Shown: one piece after another, positions 12,889-24,124 of the stretch
How positions within the stretch are numbered: position 1 is the first letter of the stretch
Layout of the letters: each line of letters opens with the position of its first letter
Assembly (NCBI GenBank): GCA_018292915.2
Contig: JACVVK020000449.1
Coordinates: 170,001-234,000 of the forward strand
Source: Batillaria attramentaria
Taxonomy: Eukaryota; Mollusca; Gastropoda; Batillariidae
Reading direction: 5' to 3'
Length of the DNA: 64,000 nt
Notes under the pieces: generated by a model
Database searches by the model: none
Told to the model about the DNA's origin: nothing
The model's input: the letters and a program-made list of their open reading frames with translations, nothing else
Program-made: the position numbers and the translations under genes

Positions 12889-14950
12889 CAGTATGTATGT
12901 CACACACCCCTAGCTGAAAGCACAGATCAGATTCTCTACAAAATATTTTCAATACAAAAAAATGTCACCTAGCGTTGTGTCACAACACCTGGTATAAGGT
13001 TACAGGCACAGCCACTGTCATTTTGAACACAGCCAAGGCCAAGCCCTAGCCCAGGGCAATAACTTCACACCTTACAGAGCTGATCAAGATTAGTGTCTGG
13101 ATGCCTGCTACTGCTAGGGAAATCAAAATGTGTCAGTGAGGTACATGTATGTATTCATTTCAGTGGGCTTGGGTTGGAAGCGGGGGTCTGGGTTGGTGAA
13201 GGTATCTGGGGGCAAGTTAAGAGAAGATAGGGCCTCTGCTACAGGGGTTATGAAAGCTGAAAAATCTTGCTAGTCCTTCGGGCTAGCAAGATTTAAAACC
13301 AACTAGCCCGAAACCATTTCCACTAGCCCAAGCTCGCGCTAAAAATAGTTACTCTCACCCCAGCGTCACAACAGAAACTGAGAGAGAGAGAGAGAGAGAG
13401 GCTCGCTGACAGTACCTTGTGCATTCAGCTCTGTGAAAATAGAGCAAGCTTTGCCTCGTAATCTCAACTGGTCCGGCGGGCCAGTGGTAAAACAGTTTAA
13501 CTAGTCCGACGGTATTTTCACTAGTCTGTGGGCTGTCGGACGAGTCTTTTCATAATGCCTGTGCTGGCTGCTGAATGCACTCCTGTTCTCAGTGATGACA
13601 AAACAATGGCGTGATTGAGAAGTAAGTTGTGGTTCTCCTAACAAAGCACAAGTTTTATCAGGGAATATTTTTGTCATTGGACACAGGTTGTAGAACAATA
13701 GAGAAGAAAATAATATTAATAATTATAATTTTAAAAATTGAAAAAAAGGGAGCACGCCAGGCACCCTCAGCACAGAAGTTGCATGCCCAGAGTAAAAGAT
13801 GAGAGCTTTTGCATACATGTGGGCATGCCAGTATTTCGAGCCCTGGTTTTGCACCCTACTAAATTTTAAAGTTAATTTAAGAGTAAGACAGGCTGTTTTG
13901 TTTACAGGCACACTCACAGTCACAAGCACAAGTGTCCAAATAAGTTGTCTCCTGTGAAGACTATGAATGCCAGGCGCAACATGGGGCCTTTCAACAAAAT
14001 TTTCTGTGGGAAATGTACTGTGCTCCCGCATCAGCTAATTGGCAACGATGCTAGGCTCAACCATGACTGATCCCACTCAGCCCCTCGCTGCTGCATGCTG
14101 AGGGCAAGCAATCACAATTATTGGCTTTACTTGCTTGACAGGGAACGGTTGAAGGCTGAGCGCCCACTCTAACAAAACATCCTGAACAGAAACAAAAATT
14201 CCACAACAAGAAGACAAAAATGCGACTGTCTGCATGAAATGTGCCCCTCCCCCCCCCCCCCCCCCACAACCCCTGTAATTATGGACTAATTGAGAAGACT
14301 GTTGTGATTCAGGACAGGATTAAGTTATGTCCAAAAGGCAATGACCATACCCTCTGTAATCTGATTAATGTAGTGTACCGCTCAGTGTCCTTTATGAACT
14401 GCAAGACAAGCACTGTTGCGTGTACACACTCCCTAAGTGCTCTTCATATAGAAGCCGTACAAAAAGTAAACAAGGGGAGATTCAGTGAAATGGACAGTAA
14501 ACTATTTCAGTATTTCATTTCCCAACCCTACACTGTGATCGCCGTTGAATAACATGAACGCAAAACCACGCTTCTTGTGCTTCTCATCGCGCTTTTTTTG
14601 GCCGTTGCTCTCCTAACCCAGTCGAAGCAATCCGCTTATGTGGTCTTCGGAGGCAAAAGATTCTGCGCGCTCTTTCGCCCATCTTGTGCGCAGATTCATG
14701 ACTCAAGGGCGCACCGCAAACTGTCAAAGGTGACGAGTCCAAGAGGCTAAACTCAGCCATTTATCCTGCAGAATATGACAAGAGGTTTACCTGATAATCA
14801 CTCTCGAAGCGATCAATATGCCAATAAACAAGCACACAGCTCGAAGTCCAACGTAGTCCTGCTTTATCGTCCCTGCTGGTGTCGTCCGTGTTTTCGTCTG
14901 TACGGAAATGAGATAGCGGGCTCTTGTACTCAGCTGCAGGCTGTGTAAAC
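4884..14950 (-). CDS. PRUNE1: PRUNE1-like DHH-family phosphoesterase gene, 5' part (partial gene)
   Basis: Three minus-strand coding exons join in phase: 12316-12357, 6643-6747 and 4884-5170. Together they give about 144 residues resembling the N-terminus of animal prune proteins. The ordered signatures are an MGLLEYL start, GNEACDLDSAVSA (DHH motif I, metal-binding Asp), NIRRAEFPLR, a VDHH motif in LVDHHVLPASL, and IIDHRP. Prune proteins are cytosolic manganese-dependent phosphoesterases acting on short polyphosphates and nucleoside phosphates, and are implicated in cell migration. The gene is incomplete here. The last visible exon ends in phase 2, and no continuation toward GSCATLV-like sequence was found between 1 and 4883, so the 3' exons probably lie outside the window. 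The 5' end faces MAN2A. Family assignment is strong; the exact orthologue name is inferred. Confidence 0.88.
5171..6642 (-). other. PRUNE1: PRUNE1-like intron
   Basis: Intron between the exons ending at 6643 and starting at 5170. It contains the piggyBac-like MITE at 5709-6171 and T/A-rich low-complexity sequence. No coding sequence was seen. Confidence 0.8.
5709..6171 (+). mobile_element. piggyBac-like MITE with internal 4 x 64-bp array
   Basis: It starts TTAACCTTTGG and ends CTACGTC-type sequence (GACGTAGCCGGAAGG TTTAA). The core at 5889-6144 is four tandem 64-bp units beginning at 5889, 5953, 6017 and 6081, each with an ACCATGGGTAATTTG-type motif. PRUNE1-like intron. Confidence 0.82.
6643..6747 (-). 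CDS. PRUNE1: PRUNE1-like exon carrying DHH motif I
   Basis: This exon is 35 codons long and phase 0 at both ends. It lies between a CAG acceptor (plus-strand CTG at 6748-6750) and a GTAAGT donor (6642-6637). It encodes the beta strand FPFVHIVTGNEACDLDSAVS, whose DxD contributes metal ligands in DHH phosphoesterases. Confidence 0.92.
7015..7600 (+). repeat. dispersed repeat E, copy 1
   Basis: It contains GGCTGGGG.ATTGCTGAGG, GGTGCAGAGGCAGC.CCCTGCT and a terminal CTGAAAATTGCCAAATGACTG. It also occurs at 11285-12110 and inverted near 46750-46830 and 47500-47812. Class unknown. A (TTTA)n block lies inside. Confidence 0.6.
7321..7540 (+). repeat. (TTTA)n followed by poly-G and (GT)n
   Basis: Long imperfect ATTT tetranucleotide tract to 7470, then G11, GT repeats and G13. 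Confidence 0.95.
8119..8165 (+). repeat. (GT)n microsatellite
   Basis: Uninterrupted GT dinucleotides. Confidence 0.98.
8714..9191 (+). mobile_element. hAT element fragment
   Basis: Termini CAGGGATGGATTT and AAATCCATCCCTG. It encloses the C-terminal dimerisation region of a hAT transposase. PRUNE1-like intron. Confidence 0.8.
8766..9110 (+). pseudogene. hAT transposase C-terminal dimerisation domain remnant
   Basis: The reading frame ends [20 protein letters not shown] followed by CDRVMRVNL, matching the hAT pattern ERxFSxxxxxxTxxRNRL. Upstream catalytic parts are missing or scrambled. Confidence 0.7.
10404..11002 (+). mobile_element. PIF/Harbinger-like element with transposase remnant, TTA duplication
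   Basis: Termini AGGCCGTTCTACACGTG / CACGTGTAGAACGGCCT, flanked by TTA at 10401-10403 and 11003-11005. It is nested inside a different TIR element (10162-11072). Confidence 0.88.
10588..10779 (+). pseudogene. N-terminal fragment of a Harbinger-type transposase
   Basis: A 63-codon reading frame with an acidic start and KKQRIWVRKWILQRASLDAY. This resembles the conserved R-x-WVRPWLxRRxxxGAY segment near the N-terminus of PIF/Harbinger transposases. The catalytic DDE domain is absent, so the element is non-autonomous. Confidence 0.7.
11285..12110 (+). repeat. dispersed repeat E, copy 2
   Basis: Shares the same landmarks as 7015-7600, with a distinct middle portion. PRUNE1-like intron. Confidence 0.6.
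12316..12476 (-). CDS. PRUNE1: PRUNE1-like exon with start codon
   Basis: A CAG acceptor sits at 12477-12480 (minus strand TTTGCAG) and a GTGAG donor at 12315-12311. The exon has about 119 nt of leader, then ATG at 12357-12355 with A at -3 and G at +4, encoding MGLLEYLAFCKGAL in phase 0. The leader contains a four-codon upstream ORF (ATG GAT ATG ACT TGA). The start matches the short N-terminus of prune proteins before the GNEACDLDS motif. Confidence 0.8.
12620..12690 (+). repeat. (GT)n and poly-G tract
   Basis: GT run followed by about 20 Gs and CGGGG repeats. Strong potential for G-quadruplex formation. Confidence 0.95.
12824..12883 (+). repeat. (CA)n microsatellite
   Basis: Uninterrupted CA dinucleotides. 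Confidence 0.98.
13242..13561 (+). mobile_element. hAT-like MITE with CTAGTCC hairpin, copy 1
   Basis: Ends CAGGGGTTATGAAAG and CTTTTCATAATGCCTG. A strong subterminal hairpin TTGCTAGTCC-TTCG-GGCTAGCAA lies at the left end. The core includes (GA)n. Confidence 0.72.
14791..14950 (-). other. candidate 5' leader exon of the PRUNE1-like gene
   Basis: On the minus strand this stretch ends at 14791 in GATTATCAG followed by GTAAAC, a good donor. It lies upstream of the acceptor at 12477-12480 and has no strong coding signature. It is proposed as a non-coding first exon. The upstream boundary near 14950 is a guess, and no transcript evidence is available. Confidence 0.4.
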
Positions 14951-15498
14951 GCATCAAACGAATGAGAGTTTTCCTTACAAAAAAAGGGGAACCATTTTAC
15001 TTATACCCGGATTGATATGCCCATAAGATGTGAATTTTATTCGTTTGTTTCTTATCCTCTTTTTAATTACCTCTGTAAATTCAGAGACATATGTATGAAA
15101 TACTTTATTATTTGTTCCGGGCCATTGGCTGTGTTCATCAAAAAAAAAAATTGACAGTTTTTCTAGAAAAATGAATATCGTACAATGTATTTTTGCTCAC
15201 GTTACCCATGTAGAGCTATACCTTTTACACTGTTTTGACTGTGCTATGCTGTATTCAGTATATTTTGGTTTCGGGGCAACTACTCGTGAAGTCCTTGTGC
15301 ACAGAAACCAATGACGTTTACACACGACTTCACGTTAGGACAGCTGCTTGGGGCGATGCGATGTGTTGTAGCACATGCAGTGTGAAAGCAAAACGGATCC
15401 ATGAACAGATCGTTACCACGCAGCCGGTTGGCAAGCAAGTAGAATAGACCTTCACACATATGCTGTAGAGACGAAAACGTTTCTGGACGTAATCAGCC
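14951..15498. promoter_or_regulatory. candidate bidirectional promoter region between PRUNE1-like and MAN2A
   Basis: The 5' ends of the minus-strand PRUNE1-like gene and the plus-strand MAN2A gene face each other across about 550 bp. No TATA box with clear spacing was seen, and the sequence is less repeat-rich than its surroundings. The shared-promoter role is inferred from geometry only. Confidence 0.4.
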
Positions 15499-15612
15499 AT
15501 GAAGCGCTATATGGTTTGGTGGGGTGCCTTGTTTTTCTTGGTGATGTTCACTTCTCTGTATCTGATGTTGGAGACTGTTACCAACCCGAGAACAACTGAA
15601 GTTGCGAGAACG
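15499..15612 (+). CDS. MAN2A1: MAN2A exon 1: cytosolic tail and signal-anchor
   Basis: It encodes 38 residues: MKRY, then a hydrophobic run (about residues 5-24, [18 protein letters not shown]), then a short lumenal start. Donor GTAAGC at 15613, phase 0. The FxSLYLML pattern resembles the anchor of vertebrate MAN2A. Confidence 0.88.
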
Positions 15613-18600
15613 GTAAGCATGCAGATACAGTATAACAGACAACTGAATTGAGTGCAGTGTCCAGCCGGTATGCATCAGCCGTGATAAGTCAATGCGTGGT
15701 GCAGTGCAGACGTTCGTGGCTTCACAACTGGACAGGGGGAGGGGCATGCTTTTAGTTTTATTTTTTAATTAATATTATTTAATTATATATATGACAAATT
15801 TGATTTTTAACTCCTGAAATTAGTCTAAGGATTGTGGTTTAACTATCGGGGTTATTTTTCTTCTTCTTCTTTTTCTTTTTGGGATGTGGAGGTGTGCAGG
15901 GCAACGTCACTATTTCTAATTGTTCACTGTGGCAAATTCGGGGCGGGGGGACTTACGCAGATATGCAGCATTAACTTTGATCTTCAAGTCTCCCTCTCGT
16001 GGTGTTGTGATGGGTGGTCCAGACATTTTTTTTTTTTTTTAAGTAATACATCATTACATGTAAAAAAAAATTGAAGTAGACCTTTGGCCTGTGCCTCTAT
16101 GGACTAGTGTGTACAAAATTAATAATCATGTAGCTGTATCTGAAGTGCTGCAAACAATAACACCGGGGCGGTCGGTGGTCTAGTGGTTAAGAGACTTGTC
16201 ACCAATGCGAGAGGTCAGGGGTTCGAGTCCCATTCGGGGCAAAGAATTTTTCCTTCTCGTACGTGGCACCGTTCATTCGGGCCGATCGTCGGGGGTTCTC
16301 TCCGGGTACTCCGGCTTCCTCCCCCTCTGCTTTGGAAATGTTCAGCCCACCAAATTTGAAAAATAAATGCAATTCTAAATTCCGAAATTTAAATAGCTGA
16401 GCTGGCCCTTCGCACCACGTGATTGTAATGTGTTTATGTCCAGTGTGTGAGAGAATGCGTGTGATTCACGTGAGCGTGCGTGTTGGGTTCAGTTCGCGGC
16501 GCTTTGAGCCGATTCAGGGTAAAGCGCCTATACAATACTCATTATTATTATTATTATTATTATTATAATACATTGTAGTTCTACGTGCAAGTTGTCAGTT
16601 GTGTATACATGTGTACAATAGTGTGTGGCAGGAAGCAGCCAGAAATGCAATCCTGCCAGGAGATACACGGAACTTGGCATGGCAGCATTGTGTACCCCGA
16701 CACATGATCCATTATGCATTGGGAAAAAATTGAAAGATCCATTTCAGAGCCATCAGAGGACGACTGTTGTTTAAGCTACCAGTCAGTAGGGGAACAAAAT
16801 AATGTATAGGGGAAATTTGAATAGAGCTTTAAAATTTATGACTAGAACTGTACTTGTACAAGAATTAATGGCTACATAATTATTAATTTTATGCACACTT
16901 GTCCATAGAAACATAGGCCAAAGGTCTGTTTCATTTTTTTATTTTTAACATAACCTTTTAAAAGCTGTTATGCACGTATACAATTCTTGTAAGTTTACAA
17001 GAATGCACTCAGACCGGCCCCCGTAGTGTAGTGGTTAGCACTTCGGATCATGGACCGGGAGACCCGGGTTCGAGTCCCAGCCGAGACAAGCGGGATTTTT
17101 CCTACCTAGGTCGGCTCCTACCCAGAGCGGGTGTGCTATGGGCCCGATGGGGAGGCTGTTGCCACACAGCCGAGATTCACCCACTTCACGGGTGCGACTT
17201 TGGGGGTGCTTCCCTTAGTATGACACATCGTATGATGTGGATGATTACACGACCGGCACCGCAGGTACCGTAGTTCCCAGGCCTGGTTAATGCCGGGATA
17301 TTTATGACAGGAAGCGTGGAATGCGGCCCTGTCCCGCAGTCCCAAACCACATGGACCTCCATAGCATCATCTTACTATCATCTTCATCTCCATCATCATG
17401 CATAATAAAAATTGTCCCGGCTTCCGAGTCCTCCGTGGGTTCCACCCATGACCTGGGAGGAACACCACTGGAGCTGGCAAAGAGTTGGGACAGCAACAAC
17501 AAAACAAAAAAAAAAGAATTTAGGGCTACATAATTATTAATTTTATGCACACTTGTCCATAGAAACATAGGCCAAAGGTCTGTTTCATTTTTTTTTTTTT
17601 TTAAACATAACCTTTCAAAAGCAATGTTTAAAAGCTGTTATGCACATGGTCAAGAGTACAGAGGTGAGTCGACTGCTCAAAAAGGCTACCCATTCACATG
17701 AATGATGCTACAAATTTGTTTAAAAAGCATGCACAGTTGTCTACTTTGGCTCACTTGTTCAGTATAAATCAGAGTTTCAAACAGTGAGAGTTGGATGTGG
17801 TACATTTACTTCTTGCGTTTAAAACTCTGGGTTTTTGGCGAAAAATCGGTGATTGCAGTGGAAGAAAAACGTGACAGAAAGTACTTGCGATCGCTGAAGT
17901 GTTATTTTGAGAAACATGGAGAACGGTCAGTGAACCCATTTGCTGTCTCCAAATGCTCAAAACTGCCTTTATTTCAGTCGGCATACTGGCAGGTGTCAAA
18001 TATTTTCCGTTTTTTAGAAAAATGACTGAAAATGTAGGCACGTTTGGACATAACGTCGTCGTAAACTTCCGATGATCAACATTGACCACCGAGGTCGAGC
18101 GTACTTTTGTCCTGCGAAATACCTAACTTGCATAATCTCAACATCGTTTTTTCACTCTTTATTTTTCATGGAAGAACATCGATATATCTCGTGTTGTTGA
18201 AAAGAAACTTCGTGTTGATTTCGAAGACCCGACGGTGTTGTGTTAATTTTCCTGTTATGTTCATGCGAGAAAAAATCGATCGCTACACTCGGGTATGAGA
18301 TAAATTCAACCAGCGGCCGTTTCAAACACAAGCTGGAAGCATGATTTCTTTGAGCCGATGACTTTGATTACCGTCACTGGAGGAGGCAGCTGATAATCCC
18401 GAGGGTAAGTTTTAAGTGTTAAGTGTTATGTTCAGACAAATCTAGTCAACTCAGCAGCAAAAAGTGAATAAACACAAAGAGTCTGTGTTCTTGTGCATTT
18501 TGGAATACCGCTGACAACAGCGGCAATGGTAAACTCGATGTTAGTGTGGTGATTGGTATCACCAACACGTGGATGTTAATCCTTGTCGTGATTCTAATCG

Positions 18601-21600
18601 ATACAGCCGTGGAGACATTTGTGGTTTAGGTTGTAAACGTTATGTTCATGACTCTGTTACAAAAGTTGTGTATTCAGCAACAAACAATGAATGCCTTAGG
18701 TATTTTTAGGTGGAAAGCTACTCGGAAAAAGATCCCTTGCGGGGAGTAAAGCTTTCTTATGTAAAATTTCAGATGTCTCTGGTTTGAACACAACTTTACT
18801 CACAAACGAAGGTCGTCAGCATTATGTTCAAACTCATATGACGACAAGTCTAGCACCAAACAAAAATAGAATATCCTGCTAAACATCTTTGAAATAATTT
18901 TTCTCCCTGGAGTCTTGAAAATTTCCATTCAAACACATTTTTGTGTGTTCATCTGTTTGTTTATTGAAGTTAACTTTACACACCGTACCCAGATTCATGC
19001 AGTTGTTATGTTATGTACAAACAACAACTTGGGCATTCCTTCATTTTTTTAATGGCCAGAAATAGAGGACAGCGAAATTATGTGTTTTTTATTCATGACT
19101 GTGTTTTTTTTTCCAGGATCACCCCAATAGAAAATGTGCAGGAGCTGTTTGTGTTTGAACACAACTTTATACACAGACAGTGGGTTTCACGTTATGTTCA
19201 GTCAAAGGTTACATTTTTTTTCCTTTGCTGTACTGAAAAATAATATGTATTCACTATTTCCTATGCTGTGAGCCCCTTTTTGATTATAGCAGTTTGTAAA
19301 CTTTGTATACATCATTCCTGTGTGTGTTTGAGTGAAAGCTGTTCCATGAGTGTTTGTCAAGTTAAGTTCCAGCAACTTGATAATGACAGTTAACAATTTT
19401 ATTATGCTTTTAAATCATATTTTTGTGAAGAGAATGTGTACCTTCCATTAAAACACACTTCCTGGTAATACATTTTTTTGTTCCATTTCCTCTTGTTTGA
19501 TTTTGACAGTCTCAAATGAGTCTGTCACAGTGTAGTGTTATGTTCGAAGTTGCGTAAAGTTACATTCATCATGTAGCTTGAGATAGCAATTATCTATGGG
19601 ATTAAGCTTAAAATCATACTTTGAGGGGGTTAAAGAGTACCTCCCATTGAACCACACTTACTACAACTGATATGTTTTGTTCTTTTTCCTTCTGGTTGAC
19701 TTTAGCTATCTGAAATTTGTCTGTCACAGTGTAATGTTGTGTTCAAGTGTGTCAAGTTATGTTCAGACAGCTGGATATGGTAATAATTCATGTGTTAAAT
19801 CTGTTAGATACATTTTTGTGTGACTAAGGTGTATTTACCATAAAAACAAAGTCACTGGTAATATATTTTTTTGTACCTTTTCCTTCTGTGTGACTTTAAA
19901 AGTTTGGAATGAGTCTGTAATGTTGTAATGTTATGTTTAAGCATGCTCAGTTCGTTCTTTGATCACTTTATTCAGGGACACAGTGAAGTAGCAACTGTTA
20001 TTTTTGTTTTTGCATGTATTTCAAGGGTCAGTCTTTAATTTCACTGGGAAACAATAATAACTGGAATAAAATGTTTAGCTTTTTAAAGGGTTTTATTGAC
20101 ATGTTCCGTCAAGCAGAAAACCAGAAACATTTGAATCCATTTCTGTTCACGTATCATTTATTATTGTTCATGTATTGCACTACATTATTATTGAGTAACC
20201 CAAACAATGTTCTTAAGAAGGTTTTATTGACCAAACAGTATCAGTACTCTGTCATAATGGTGCTCATTTCAGTTTAACTTACCGCTTGACGTAAAGTTAT
20301 GTTCACACCACTTTTTCATTGTATTTCTTTGCATCTAGTGAGTCTTTCCTTCTCTTTTGTGATATTGCTGAAGGTTAAGCCTTCAAAATAAAAACACAAA
20401 ATGCAAACAACATCACTGGTTTGTTTTTGCCTTGAAATTTCAAGTCTGCAAAATTGTGACAGTGTTTAATGTTATGTACAAACTCACAACTTATTTCTTC
20501 AAATACGGCCAATCGACAACTTGTATGAGAAAATCAGATTCTGTGAAGATTGCTCATGACAAGACACACCAAATTCATATAAAATAGTTTGTTTATCACT
20601 TTGCTGAAAACTGGGTACTCATGTCACACTCACTAGACTCAACTCTGTACTCTTGACCACATATACAATTCTTGTAAGTTTACAAGAATGCAGTCAGACC
20701 GGCCCCCGTAGTGTAGTGGTTAGCACTTCGGATCATGGACCGGGAGACCCGGGTTCGAATCCCAGCCGAGGCAAGCGGGATTTTTCATACCTAGGTCGGC
20801 TCCTACCCAGAGCGGGTGTGCTATGGGCCCGATGGGGAGGCTGTTGCCACACAGCCGAGCTTCACCCACTTCACGGGTGCGACTTTGGGGGTGCTTCCCT
20901 TGGTATGACACGTCTTATGATGTGGATGATTACACGGCCGGCACCGCAGGTGCCGTAGTTCCCGGGCCTGGTTAATGCCGGGATATTTATGACAGGAAGC
21001 GTGGAATGCGGCCCTGTCCCGCAGTCCCAAACCACATGGACCTCCATAGCATCATCTTACTATCATCTTCATCTCCATCATCATGCATAATAAAAATTGT
21101 CCCGGCTTCCGAGTCCTCCGTGGGTTCCACCCATGACCTGGGAGGAACACCACTGGAGCTGGCAAAGAGTTGTGGCAGCAAAAAAAAAAAAAAAAAAAGA
21201 ATGCAGTCAGTAATTGCTTTTACACAAGTATACATGTGTATGAAGAAACAGTTCTTATGTGTTGTGGTTTTTCTGACATAATGCATACACTGCCTGATAC
21301 AAGACTTGTTTCTTATACAAGTTTACATAACAGCTTTTAAACATTGCTTTGAAAGGTTATGTTCAGTACTGATCAATATCTGCCAATACTACTGTGGGAC
21401 AACCTGTTGGTAATTTAAAATACTCGGCACATCGCACAACGTTTTATGATACCTTTTTTTTTTTTTTTTGCTGTGAACACCACGCACATCTGGTCTTTTC
21501 TCAGTGCCAAGGCTGAGCCGCAACACAGCTGACCTGTAAAACAGTGATAAGAAATTAAATTCTCTTTTTTTTTTAGATCTGTGAATTGTGTCAAGGATGC

Positions 21601-22154
21601 AGATACTGTGGTATGTCCCCAAGTAGATCTATACTAATGGGGCAAGAATGATGCTTATGAAGCTCTACCTCTGCTTCCAAAGGGGGTGATGCTCAATTTG
21701 GACAGTGTGACTTTTTATAACTCTTAGGCTTATATTAATTCACAGGCGGGCGTTAGGGAGTTTAACGTCCTTTTCCACCATATACCGGTGATATCAAAGA
21801 CGGGGCAATGATGAAAAGGCCAGCACAAATATTTGGCCCCAGCCGGGATACGAACTCACGACCCGAGCATTAGGAGTCCAACGCTCTAGCATTTGGCCAT
21901 CCCGGCTCCCCTATATTTATTAACAGAGTTTCTGAGGCCTCTACATAAATCAACAGAGTTGCGACTTCTGTAAGTGTAACAGCATGATTTCTTCACAATA
22001 TTTCGAAGAAATCAGACCAGTAGGTAAACTTGCTGCTTTTGTGAGCGGGCTCTGGCAGTGCTTGATCAGGTGGTTAGTGTCAGGAAATCTCCTGCCTCCA
22101 GATGCTGTTGTTTTTGGGTTTTTTGGTTTTTTTTTGGGGACTGGACATTACAAA

Positions 22155-22228
<74 letters not shown>

Positions 22229-24091
22229 AAACAAAAAACATCACAAACAACAGCAAATCAACTAAACAAATAAGCTAGAGAATACACTGAAAAGTCTTCA
22301 CAAAAATCATCTCCTGCTTCACAGCAGCCGTTTTCAGTTCAGTTTAGTATTACTGTATTTACACGTATTTGTATATATATCCCATATATATATGTGTGTG
22401 TGTCTGGATGAACCTCCGAGATAAAACATACAAACAAACAAGTTTTCAACAATATGTTCTCTCTGCACATACATACACGTATGTTTCTGTGGTACACGTA
22501 CATTGTTTCAAATTCTATTACATAGACCAACTTCTGAATCACAGCAGCTGTTTGGATTCAGTTTACATCGGTATCATCGCTTGGGAGAATTTGAATGTGG
22601 CAGTAATAGTTTTTAAATGATCTGTATACATGTATTTAGCCTGGTCACAGCTGGCGCTGTGTAAAGCATCTATGCATACATGTGCTTAGCATATATATAT
22701 GGCAGCATTGGAGAAAGTGATAGCCAAAATGTGACCCTCCACCACGATATGAGTCTTCTTGTCCTATTTGTTCATGTTACAAGACGACTCATTTCGTGGT
22801 GGAGGGTCACAAATATGCATGTAGTCTGTGCACCAAAACCACTCGAATATATTGTGAAGTCTATTGTTCACACAGCCATCAGACGTCAGTGTGTTGCATT
22901 TGGAGCGATACTAATCTCTAGGATAGGCTGTTCTGGGTAGACAGGCATAGTCAAAAGTACAACTGTTCCAAAACAGAATTCTCACTATGTATTTAACCTT
23001 GTAATGATAGCAATAATTGTTTGTTTTAAGCTGAAAGCATGCAGATCTGTATTTTGTTAAGTACTTTTTTTTTTCTTTTTTTTTTTACTACTTTATTTTC
23101 CCTTTCGGGAAATTCAGGATGCTTCCCCCAGGGGAAGCGCATCGCTGCGGTGCAGCGCCACCCAATGTCTATCCTATATTTTTACAATTTTGCTGGGGGA
23201 GGAAAGCCGGATAACCCGGTGAGAAACCCCCGATGAGCAGCCCGACAGCCAGGATAAATCGGTATCACCTATCACAAGCTCGACCTATGCACGAACCCAC
23301 GCTTCATCGTCGTGACATTGGTGACGGCCGTTCAGTAGTGCAGTGGCTTAATCCAACACGCTCCCTATTAGGCCACCGCTCACCTTCTGTTTTTGGTAGA
23401 AGGCTTGCTGAATTTGAGTCTGAGTCTTAAACAACGCTTAGTTTTTTCCCAAAAATTAGAGGTCCTGGATTAAAACAAATAAACTAGTGGCATCAAATGC
23501 TCCTTTCGGACTAGCACTATACATGTAGAACTTGCTCACAGCCCTTTGGCTTTGTTAGAGATGAAATTTCACTGTTCAGGGCATTCAGTCAATGTGCCAT
23601 TGAATGCTCAATTACCACACTCGGATCTGGTGGTGACATACTGCTGTGTGCACACACCCGGTAATCTCAAACTATCAAAACCTTTTCCCTTAGGGCTGTG
23701 AACTTGCATCCCTTCAGAAAGAGCCGTGAACAGTCAGAGATTTGCATCATCATCATCATCATCATCATCACCATCACCACCACCACAGCCACCAGCACCC
23801 TCATGAAACTGTTGTTGCTCAGCTATCAAAAGCCTGATGGATGGAAGTTAAAGGGCTTTGAGCTCTACATATATATACAGCAAACACTGAAGAAAGCCTT
23901 TCAGGTCACATATATACCTCACCTGATGAGGGTCCCATTGACCCGAAACCATGGTCGTGAGCGGCTAAAATCACCAATTCATATGGCCTTGGTTGTACCG
24001 ACCATTTTCCTCCCGGTGGGAGGGGAATGGGGGCCCTATGAATGGTGAGATACCCTTAGATCTGTTAGACGTTTCAGCGGTAGGATGGTAT

Positions 24092-24124
<33 letters not shown>

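Larger units (their letters stand above)
12477..14790 (-). other. PRUNE1-like leader intron
   Basis: Presumed intron in the 5' leader. It contains G-rich and (GT)n tracts (12622-12690), (CA)n (12824-12883), a hAT-like MITE (13242-13561), and a stretch with no recognisable content from 13562 to 14790. It depends on the leader-exon model. Confidence 0.45.

Noticed and set aside
17013..17090. Possible tRNA gene
   Set aside because: A- and B-box-like sequence is present, but the copies are SINE heads with bodies, A-rich tails and target duplications, and a proper cloverleaf with acceptor stem is not evident.
17031..17273. Recurrent ~80-residue frame starting [14 protein letters not shown], seen five times
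   Set aside because: Identical frames recur because they lie in SINE-A copies. The frame starts in the tRNA-like head and is non-coding.
23887..23910. Second hammerhead core at CTGAAGAAAGCC
   Set aside because: No GAAA box or pairing stem II follows; only the 23918-23961 sequence has all parts.
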